Shown here in pieces: positions 1 to 5,294 of a stretch of DNA of 7,067 bases. Source of the DNA: Planctomycetota bacterium (GTDB lineage: Bacteria; Planctomycetota; Brocadiia; SM23-32); NCBI GenBank assembly GCA_030604585.1, contig JAUVVP010000095.1, positions 1 to 7,067 of the forward strand, read 5' to 3'. The translations under genes and the position numbers were made by a program. Numbering within the stretch: position 1 is the stretch's first letter; each line of letters begins with the position of its first letter. Under the pieces are notes generated by a model. That model had not been told where the DNA came from and did no database searches. It was given only the letters and a program-made list of their open reading frames with translations.

Positions 1-905
1 CCGCGCGCATCGTTGATGTCACGCTCATGCCCCCACGAGACGGTCTGGCGGCCCGACGTGGTCATGCCCCAGCCGTTGGACTGGATGTAGATGTAGGGGC
101 TGCGCCGCCCGAGCCTCTCGACGATGCGGGCAGACAGCGGGCCCGTGACATCAATCTGGTTCTTCGGCGGGTATTTGCCGGAGTAGGGCAGTTCGGCGAC
201 CTTGCCCTTCAAGCAGAACTCCTCGATCAGGACGTCGAGCTGCCGGACCATGCCCTGGATGAACTTCTCCGGGGTGTAGCCGGGAGGCAGCGGCTCGCCC
301 GCCTGGGGGTGGTATATCTCGTCCCAGGGCCCTGCGGACCACGTGCCGTGGTAGACGGTCACCAGCGGCTCGTCCGCGTAACGTTCGTACATCGCCCGAT
401 AGACCTCCCTGAGCTGCCTGAGGAACTCCGGGTTGTCGTAGGGCACGGGCACGTGCAGGGGAGTCGTCCGCGACTTGCGCGTCACGTGCGTGGTGTCGTA
501 GAAGCGGACGCCTTTCCCCTCGAACCACCTCGGGCAGTGCTCGCCGCCCAGGACGCGGACGTGCAGCGTGCGCGCAGCGCCCGGATGGGCTGCGTTGTAC
601 TCCTTGACTTCTCGGAGGACCTTGTCGAAGGGCGCCCAGTTGAAGTGCTGGTCGCGAGGCTCCAGCTCCGCCCAACGCAGGCGGACGGAGGCCGCGTCAA
701 CCCAGGGGACCTGGCGGAAGGCCCTGATCACTGGCGGCGGCCAGTCCCCCTGGTGCAGCAGCACCACGCCGTCCACGTTTGGCCCCGGCGCCAGCGTGTA
801 GGCTCCGTTCGCTTCCACGACGTTGTCCATCACGATCTCTGCCTCCAAGCCCACCGGCGCCCAGAGCCCCAACGCAACCGACAAGGTGAGCAACCACAGA
901 CCCAT
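1..905 (-). CDS. Secreted TIM-barrel glycoside-hydrolase-like protein (GH42-like N-terminal half), C-terminus beyond left edge
   Basis: Reading the minus strand from ATG at 905-903 gives 301 codons with no stop before the window edge, so the gene is 3'-truncated by the window. Residues 1-22 look like a signal peptide: a hydrophobic run (LWLLTLSVALGLW) ending near GLEA. The protein is therefore probably exported. Residues about 43-80 (VDGVVLLHQGDWPP to VRLRWAELEP) followed by FNWAPFDKVL at 88-97 resemble the first strands of GH42-type and related clan-A barrels, where R-W-x-x-(L/I)-E-P and F-x-W-x-x-(F/L)-D are common. Further barrel-like strands are TLHVRVLG (113-120), LVTVYHGTW (181-189) and SPYIYIQSNGWG (269-280). 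The usual Asn-Glu acid/base pair after strand 4 is not evident: HGTW stands there, with Glu196 in WDEIY nearby. The start is chosen on a strong Shine-Dalgarno; an upstream ATG at 928-926 is out of frame. The gene diverges from the URO-D/GH51 pair. The exact family is unassigned; it could be a non-catalytic relative. Confidence 0.8.
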   Translation of the reverse strand, partial: MGLWLLTLSVALGLWAPVGLEAEIVMDNVVEANGAYTLAPGPNVDGVVLLHQGDWPPPVIRAFRQVPWVDAASVRLRWAELEPRDQHFNWAPFDKVLREVKEYNAAHPGAARTLHVRVLGGEHCPRWFEGKGVRFYDTTHVTRKSRTTPLHVPVPYDNPEFLRQLREVYRAMYERYADEPLVTVYHGTWSAGPWDEIYHPQAGEPLPPGYTPEKFIQGMVRQLDVLIEEFCLKGKVAELPYSGKYPPKNQIDVTGPLSARIVERLGRRSPYIYIQSNGWGMTTSGRQTVSWGHERDINDAR

Positions 906-910
906 CGCAG

Positions 911-920
911 CCTTCTTCCT
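911..920 (-). promoter_or_regulatory. Ribosome binding site that fixes the start of the secreted hydrolase-like gene
   Basis: On the minus strand the run AGGAAGAAGG ends 5 nt before the ATG at 905-903. This purine-rich stretch contains two Shine-Dalgarno cores. Together with the signal peptide that begins right at this ATG, it decides the start over the out-of-frame ATG at 928-926. Confidence 0.65.
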
Positions 921-1017
921 TGCGCCATGAACGCGGCGGCCGGTCGAAGTGAGCATTACAGCACGCCCCGCCCGTTGGATTCCGATGCTATGCGGGCCGG
1001 GCCCTCGATTCAAGGCC

Positions 1018-1043
1018 GGCAGCGGCTTTCCCGTTGCGCTGCC
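1018..1043. repeat. Inverted repeat in the divergent intergenic region
   Basis: GGCAGCG (1018-1024) is matched by its exact reverse complement CGCTGCC (1037-1043), a 7-bp perfect stem with a 12-nt loop. It lies just upstream of the candidate rightward promoter and could be an operator or a hairpin. In DNA this GC-rich, a single 7-bp inverted repeat may also be chance. Confidence 0.35.
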
Positions 1044-1053
1044 TCTGAGCGCA

Positions 1054-1083
1054 TTGAACAGCAAGCACGACGGATGGTATTCT
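1054..1083 (+). promoter_or_regulatory. Candidate sigma-70-type promoter for the URO-D/GH51 pair
   Basis: TTGAAC (1054-1059) as -35 and TATTCT (1078-1083) as -10 are separated by 18 nt. TGG directly before the -10 gives an extended -10 (TGn). Each hexamer matches the consensus at 4 of 6 positions. This is the best AT-rich pair found in an otherwise GC-rich gap. Transcription would begin near 1090, leaving a 5' leader of about 55 nt with a small hairpin (1101-1117) and the Shine-Dalgarno. It was found by eye only; promoter consensus sequences in the likely source phyla are poorly known. Confidence 0.35.
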
Positions 1084-1100
1084 TGTAGGTCTTGACTGAT

Positions 1101-1117
1101 GGACGCCCGGCGCGTCC
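1101..1117 (+). repeat. Short perfect inverted repeat in the predicted 5' leader of the URO-D gene
   Basis: GGACGC (1101-1106) and GCGTCC (1112-1117) form a 6-bp all-Watson-Crick stem with the 5-nt loop CCGGC. It sits just downstream of the predicted transcription start and 28 nt before the ATG at 1146. It could be a leader hairpin or a regulator binding site; chance is possible. Confidence 0.35.
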
Positions 1118-1145
1118 GCAGGCACCTGAAGCTTGAGGGACCTCG

Positions 1146-2381
1146 ATGAGCGTGAGCGAGAAGGACCGGCGCATCCTGCGCCGCCTGGCTGCGCGCGTGG
1201 CGGAGGTCGCCGCGCTGCCTGTTCAGGCCGAGCGCGGCCGCCTCTGGCGGGACTTCAATGCCCTCAAGCCGCACAGGCCCATGGTGTTGGCGTTTCCGGA
1301 GGGCGGCTGGCGCGACCTGTTGCCGGATGGGGCGGCCGAATGCGAGGGACCCGTGCTTCGGGCCTGGGAACTGAGGCTACGCAGGACGATCCACCGCCAC
1401 GAGCACATTCACGACGATTGGCCGATAACGGACCTTTTCAGCGTGGGTTGGGTCGTCAACGTCGGGGACTACGGTCTAAAGGAAACGGTTATCCGCACCG
1501 AGGCGCTCGGCTCGTACCGGTGGGACGCGCCGCTGAAGGCTCCGCAGGACTTCGAGAAGCTGCACTTCCGCAGCATCGAGATCGACCGCGAGCAGACGGC
1601 CCGCAACCTGGAGCTGGCCAGCGACCTCTTCGGCGACGTGCTGCGCGTGCGCATGCACGGCTCCCTCTGGTGGTCGTGCGGGATGACGTGGGCCCTCATC
1701 AACCTGCGCGGCCTGCAGCAGGTGATGGTTGACATGTATGAGAATCCGCAGTTGCTCCACCGGTTGATGGCCTTCCTTCGCGACGCCACGCTCAGCGAGC
1801 TGGACACCTTCGAGGCGGAAGCCATCCTGTCGCTCAACACCGGCCCCGACGACTACGTCGGCTCCGGCGGAGGGGGCGGCACCGACGAGTTGCCGGCCGA
1901 CGATTTCGACGGCCGTGTCCGCATGAAGGACATGTGGGTCCTGGGCGAGAGCCAGGAGTTCGTCGGGGTGGGGCCGGCCCAGTTCTACGAGTTCGCATTG
2001 CAGTACCAACTGCCCATCCTGAATCGCTTCGGGCTGGTCTGTTACGGGTGCTGCGAGCCCCTGGACCACAAGCTGGACCTGATCATCGAGCACATCCCTC
2101 GCCTGCGGCGGGTGTCCGTCTCGCCCTGGTGCGATCGCGCATTGGCGGCGCAGAAGCTCGGCGACCGCTACGTCTACTCCTGGAAGCCCAATCCGGCCAT
2201 GATCTGCGGACCGGGCGTGGACTACGAGGCCGTGGAGCGCGCTACGCGCCAGACCATCGAGATCGCCAGGGGCTGCTGCCTGGAGATGGTCATGAAGGAC
2301 ACGCATACCTTCCAGGGCGACGCGCAGCGGATCGCTCGCTGGACCGATATCGCCTCGCGCCTGGCGGCGGAGGCCGCCTGA
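1146..2381 (+). CDS. URO-D superfamily protein, putative methyltransferase-type (not heme-pathway HemE)
   Basis: A 411-residue soluble protein with no signal peptide or membrane segment. It belongs to the uroporphyrinogen decarboxylase fold superfamily, in the divergent group abundant in Planctomycetota- and Lentisphaerota-type genomes. Supporting blocks are GSLWWSCGMTWALINLRGL (172-190), the glycine loop YVGSGGGGGTDELP (237-250), RFGLVCYGCCEPLDHKLDLI (294-313), RRVSVSPWCD (321-330), KPNP (347-350) and KDTHTF (384-389). The R-x-P-V-W-x-M-R-Q-A-G-R signature of true HemE is absent, so heme synthesis is unlikely. Relatives such as MtaA, MtbA and CmuA move methyl groups to or from corrinoid cofactors using a zinc site with Cys ligands. 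Candidate ligands here are Cys302/Cys303 and Cys377/Cys378, about 75 residues apart. The substrate is unknown, and no corrinoid-binding protein is encoded in this window. The start is supported by GAGG (1135-1138), 7 nt before ATG. The gene is followed after 63 bp by the GH51 gene, probably in one transcript. Confidence 0.85.
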   Translation: MSVSEKDRRILRRLAARVAEVAALPVQAERGRLWRDFNALKPHRPMVLAFPEGGWRDLLPDGAAECEGPVLRAWELRLRRTIHRHEHIHDDWPITDLFSVGWVVNVGDYGLKETVIRTEALGSYRWDAPLKAPQDFEKLHFRSIEIDREQTARNLELASDLFGDVLRVRMHGSLWWSCGMTWALINLRGLQQVMVDMYENPQLLHRLMAFLRDATLSELDTFEAEAILSLNTGPDDYVGSGGGGGTDELPADDFDGRVRMKDMWVLGESQEFVGVGPAQFYEFALQYQLPILNRFGLVCYGCCEPLDHKLDLIIEHIPRLRRVSVSPWCDRALAAQKLGDRYVYSWKPNPAMICGPGVDYEAVERATRQTIEIARGCCLEMVMKDTHTFQGDAQRIARWTDIASRLAAEAA

Positions 2382-2411
2382 GCAGGCACGCCCGGAGGCC
2401 CCTGCGCGTGC
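2382..2411 (+). repeat. Interlaced inverted repeats between the URO-D and GH51 genes
   Basis: In the 63-bp spacer, GCAGG (2382-2386) pairs with CCTGC (2401-2405), and the adjacent CACGC (2387-2391) pairs with GCGTG (2406-2410). The arms are in order A-B-A'-B' with 9 nt between the halves. The zero-length connecting loops make a classical pseudoknot unlikely, so these would be two alternative 5-bp hairpins. They could modulate translation or transcript stability between the genes, but 5-bp matches are frequent in GC-rich DNA. Confidence 0.3.
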
Positions 2412-2444
2412 GGCCGATGACATCAACGTGAAAGGACCGGCAGA

Positions 2445-3932
2445 ATGCCACAAAGCAGGCAGATTGTGGTGCATCCCGACGTTCGCCTGCACACAGTGAG
2501 CCGGTACCTGTACGGTCACTTCGCGGAGCACCTCGGGCGGTGCATCTACGAGGGCATCTGGGTCGGCGAGGATTCGCCAATCGAGAACGAAGGGGGCATC
2601 CGGCTGGACACCGTCCGGGCGCTCAAGGAGCTGGAGCTGCCCGTGCTGCGCTGGCCGGGTGGATGCTTCGCCGACAACTACCACTGGATGGACGGCATCG
2701 GCCCGCGAAGCGAACGCCCACGCCGTCACAACCTGTGGTGGAACCAGCCCGAAACGAACGAGTTCGGCACGGACGAGTTCGCAGCCTTCTGCCGCATGAT
2801 CGGGGCCGAGCCCTACATCTGCCTCAACGTCGGCAGCGGGACCGTCGAGGAGGCCAGGAGCTGGGTCGAGTACTGCAACTCCAGCCAGCCGACCGACCTG
2901 GTGAGGCTCCGCCGGGATAACGGCAGTCCCGAGCCGCACAACGTGAAGTTCTGGGGCATCGGGAATGAGAACTGGGGCTGCGGCGGCAACCTGCGGCCCG
3001 AGCACTACGCCGACCTCTACAGGCGCTTCGCCACCTACGTGCGCGGGACGGCCGGAGCGGATGCCAGACTGATAGCCTGCGGTTCGCACCCGGGCATTCC
3101 CGAATGGGATGAGCGCTTCCTGGCGGCCATGAACGGCGCCCTTCACCTGGTGGACTACATTGCCCTGCACATTTACTCGGGCGGCGGAACGTCCGACACG
3201 GAGTTCGCCGACGAGGACTACTACGGCCTCATCGCCGCCATTGACGTGATGGACCGGAACATTGCCCGAGCCGCCGGTCTGGCGAAGGCCTGCGATCCGC
3301 AGGAGCACCGCATCGGCCTGGTCCTGGACGAATGGGGCACCTGGTACAAGGAGGCCACGGTCCCCACGGGGCTGTGCCAGCAGAACACGATGCGCGACGC
3401 GCTCTTCACCGCGGCCGGCTTCCACTGCTTCCATCGGCACGCGGACAGGCTGTTCATGACGAATATGGCGCAGACCGTCAACGTGCTCCAGGCGCTGGTC
3501 CTGACCCAGGGGCCGGAGATGATCGTCACTCCTACCTACCACGTCTACGAGATGTTCCGGCCGCACCGCGACGGCCGGCTCGTCGCCTGCGAGGTGGACG
3601 GCCCGACGCTGTCCCTGCCGGGCGGCGGCGAGCGGGGCGCCATATCCGCATCGGCGACGCGCTCTGAAGACGGCGGCGGGCTTTTCCTGTCCGTCGTCAA
3701 CCTCGACCTGGAGAACGCCATCACGGCGACGGTCCGGGTGGTGGGGGAGGGGGAGTGGCGGGTCGCCCAGGTCCGCCGCCTGGCCGGCCAGGACATCCGG
3801 AGCCACAACACATTCGAGGAGCCGGAGGCCGTTCGGCCCGAAGCGATCCGCGTGGAGTCCGAGGCCCCCCTCGAGACGATGGAGTTCCCCGCCCGGTCCG
3901 TCACCACCATCCGACTGGACCGCGCCGGGTAG
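2445..3932 (+). CDS. Alpha-L-arabinofuranosidase, glycoside hydrolase family 51 (EC 3.2.1.55)
   Basis: A 495-residue protein that releases terminal alpha-L-arabinofuranose from arabinoxylan, arabinan or derived oligosaccharides by the retaining mechanism. Family hallmarks are all present: YLYGHFAEHLGRCIYEGIW (21-39), VLRWPGGCFADNYHWMDGIG (67-86), ETNEFGTDEF (103-112), KFWGIGNENWGCGG (168-181) with the predicted acid/base Glu175, DYIALHIYSGG (237-247), and LVLDEWGTWY (292-301) with the predicted nucleophile Glu296. The spacing between these glutamates agrees with characterised bacterial AbfA enzymes of about 500 residues, so the gene looks full-length and active. After the barrel (ending around 370) comes a beta-sandwich domain (about 375-495), as is usual in GH51. 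There is no signal peptide, so it acts in the cytoplasm on imported oligosaccharides. AAAGGA (2431-2436), 8 nt before ATG, is a good Shine-Dalgarno. It likely shares a transcript with the URO-D gene. Minor activity on xylosides cannot be excluded by sequence. Confidence 0.96.
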   Translation: MPQSRQIVVHPDVRLHTVSRYLYGHFAEHLGRCIYEGIWVGEDSPIENEGGIRLDTVRALKELELPVLRWPGGCFADNYHWMDGIGPRSERPRRHNLWWNQPETNEFGTDEFAAFCRMIGAEPYICLNVGSGTVEEARSWVEYCNSSQPTDLVRLRRDNGSPEPHNVKFWGIGNENWGCGGNLRPEHYADLYRRFATYVRGTAGADARLIACGSHPGIPEWDERFLAAMNGALHLVDYIALHIYSGGGTSDTEFADEDYYGLIAAIDVMDRNIARAAGLAKACDPQEHRIGLVLDEWGTWYKEATVPTGLCQQNTMRDALFTAAGFHCFHRHADRLFMTNMAQTVNVLQALVLTQGPEMIVTPTYHVYEMFRPHRDGRLVACEVDGPTLSLPGGGERGAISASATRSEDGGGLFLSVVNLDLENAITATVRVVGEGEWRVAQVRRLAGQDIRSHNTFEEPEAVRPEAIRVESEAPLETMEFPARSVTTIRLDRAG

Positions 3933-3948
3933 GCACGCCTCCAGCGCG
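3921..3948. terminator. Imperfect hairpin across the convergent gene ends, possible bidirectional terminator
   Basis: CGCGC (3921-3925) pairs with GCGCG (3944-3948). Inside, GG (3928-3929) pairs with CC (3941-3942) and AGG (3931-3933) with CCT (3938-3940), around the loop CACG. The structure spans the stop of GH51 (3930-3932) and ends 3 nt short of the DUF3999 stop (3951-3953), so it could serve both strands. There is no T-tract on either side, so it is not a classical intrinsic terminator; it may be a transcript-end stabilising hairpin or fortuitous. Confidence 0.35.
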
Positions 3949-3950
3949 AT

Positions 3951-5294
3951 TCACGGTCCCGCCGGTGCGGCCTTCACCTGACGGTAGACCAGCAGGCCCA
4001 GTACCCCGAGAGCGGCCAGCAGCGCAAGCCATATGATGCCGCTGTATCGTTCGCTCCACGGTACCGGCCGCTCATCGGGCCTGTAGGCAGGATTGGGCAT
4101 CGCCGCGCCCAGCGTGGCCCGGGCGACTCCCTCGCTGCGCAGCCGGTCAACGTAGTGGACGATGTCGTAGCGAGGCCGGCCCGCGGAAGTGTTGCCGAAG
4201 TAGAGGGTGTAGACGCCGTCCCACTTCGGCTGGAAGGCAAGGTAACGGCGGAGGCGATTCACGCCGGCACCCTCGCAATGCAGCGGCGGGTCATCGCGAT
4301 TGTCTATCCACAATTGCAGGTACCGATAACGCGCGCCCGAGATTCGCAGCCCGACCGACTCGTCGGTGCTGCCGCCGCCTGAGAACCGATAGAGCACGCC
4401 GCCCGTGACGTGCGCCCACGGTTCCGGCACGGTCTCCTCGCGCAGCGAACCGTCCTCAACGGGTGTCCGTATGACTCGCTCCTTGCAGTTGCGGCCCAGG
4501 ACGCGTGCGCGCCGGAAGAAGTTCGCGTCAGTGAGCCGCACCTGAAGTTCGTGCAGCGGCAGGTTCCGATAGCCGAGGTCGAGCGTTATCTCGGTTCGGC
4601 GCTCTTTCTCGTTCTCGAAGACCGCCATGTCAAGGACGGGGACAGCCGCCACGTCGGCAGGCTGTTGCACCAGGTGCCACGCCGCGACGCTTCTAATCCG
4701 TATCCGGGCCGGATCGTCGGCTCCGTTGTAGACTGTCACGCGCAGGTAGCGCTGATCGTTGTCGGGCAGCGCCACCTCGCTCTTCTCATAGCCCGGGCCC
4801 GTCGGTCCCCGCGAGACGCGGAACAGGAGTGCCCGCCCTCGCAGTGTCTGCCAGCTACGGCCGTCGTCGCTACCCTCCACAAGGACCTCACGGCGGAAGT
4901 CCGTGCCCGGGGTCCGAACCTGGACGCGGTTCTTCAGCGCCTTGCTGCCGAAGTCCACCGTCACACAGCTCTGCGTGCCCTCGATGTACGTCCGGTTGTA
5001 GAGCCTTGTCTTGAGCGTGACCTTCGTTGCCCTGGCTTCGGCCAGGCGAAGGACGTAAGGCGCTTCGTCGCCCGTTTCTGCCGCAACCCGGAGGTCGCCC
5101 AGGTCGCGCCTCGCCATGTCGTGCACCTCGGGCGTCAGCTCCAGCTCAACGACTCCGTTACCCGTGGGCCCTTCCAGATGGATGGACGCCTGATGGGACC
5201 ACTCGGGCATCTCGCTGCCCGCGGCGGCCGGAGCGGTTGTTGCGGTGATCAGCGCCGCCAGCAGCAGGGCCGCCCACTGAGACAGGTCCCTCAT
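3951..5294 (-). CDS. DUF3999 family membrane-anchored extracytoplasmic protein
   Basis: A 447-residue protein. An N-terminal signal peptide (residues about 1-26, hydrophobic core WAALLLAALITA, likely cleavage after PAAAG or nearby) is followed by a large extracytoplasmic region rich in beta strands. A single C-terminal transmembrane helix (about 418-436, SGIIWLALLAALGVLGLLVY) precedes a short basic tail. This is the architecture of DUF3999. The segments VQVRTPGTDFRREVLVEGS (124-142, followed by DDGRSWQTL) and YRYLQLWIDNRDDPPL (323-338) look like repeated discoidin-like beta-sandwich modules. YTLYFGNTSAGRPRYDIVHY (362-381) lies shortly before the membrane helix. The start ATG (5294-5292) overlaps the DUF2339 stop as ATGA, and AAAGGA lies directly against the ATG, which suggests translation by coupling from the upstream gene. 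The function is not established; the co-occurrence with DUF2339 is the main clue and suggests a membrane complex. Confidence 0.85.
   Translation of the reverse strand: MRDLSQWAALLLAALITATTAPAAAGSEMPEWSHQASIHLEGPTGNGVVELELTPEVHDMARRDLGDLRVAAETGDEAPYVLRLAEARATKVTLKTRLYNRTYIEGTQSCVTVDFGSKALKNRVQVRTPGTDFRREVLVEGSDDGRSWQTLRGRALLFRVSRGPTGPGYEKSEVALPDNDQRYLRVTVYNGADDPARIRIRSVAAWHLVQQPADVAAVPVLDMAVFENEKERRTEITLDLGYRNLPLHELQVRLTDANFFRRARVLGRNCKERVIRTPVEDGSLREETVPEPWAHVTGGVLYRFSGGGSTDESVGLRISGARYRYLQLWIDNRDDPPLHCEGAGVNRLRRYLAFQPKWDGVYTLYFGNTSAGRPRYDIVHYVDRLRSEGVARATLGAAMPNPAYRPDERPVPWSERYSGIIWLALLAALGVLGLLVYRQVKAAPAGP

Noticed and set aside
994..1004. Quasi-palindrome GGGCCGGGCCC
   Set aside because: It has only one base between the arms, so it cannot fold as a hairpin, and such runs are common by chance in GC-rich DNA.
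27..1088. A 353-codon plus-strand open frame at the left edge
   Set aside because: It is antisense to the secreted hydrolase-like gene and continues through the intergenic gap. The product is low-complexity, rich in Arg, Ala and Pro, without family features, whereas the minus strand gives a signal peptide, a strong ribosome binding site and barrel motifs.
1092..1097. TTGACT as a -35 box
   Set aside because: It resembles the consensus well, but no -10-like hexamer lies 15-19 nt downstream, where the sequence is GC-rich and part of the short hairpin.
1133..1732. A 199-codon plus-strand frame starting with TTG ahead of the URO-D start
   Set aside because: It is out of frame with the URO-D protein, uses a weak start that overlaps the Shine-Dalgarno region, and encodes an Arg/Gly/Pro-rich product typical of a wrong frame.
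1146..2381. Annotating the gene as hemE (uroporphyrinogen decarboxylase)
   Set aside because: The N-terminal Arg-rich substrate signature of HemE is missing, the cysteine cluster is atypical for HemE, and the sugar-related neighbours do not fit a heme operon.
1476..3806. A 776-codon open frame on the minus strand opposite both the URO-D and GH51 genes
   Set aside because: Its codons line up exactly with the sense codons. Antisense stops would require sense TTA, CTA or TCA codons, which are rare in such GC-rich genes. It ends precisely at the Leu codon CTA at 1476-1478 of the URO-D gene. The translation has no recognisable domain, while the sense frames match known families.
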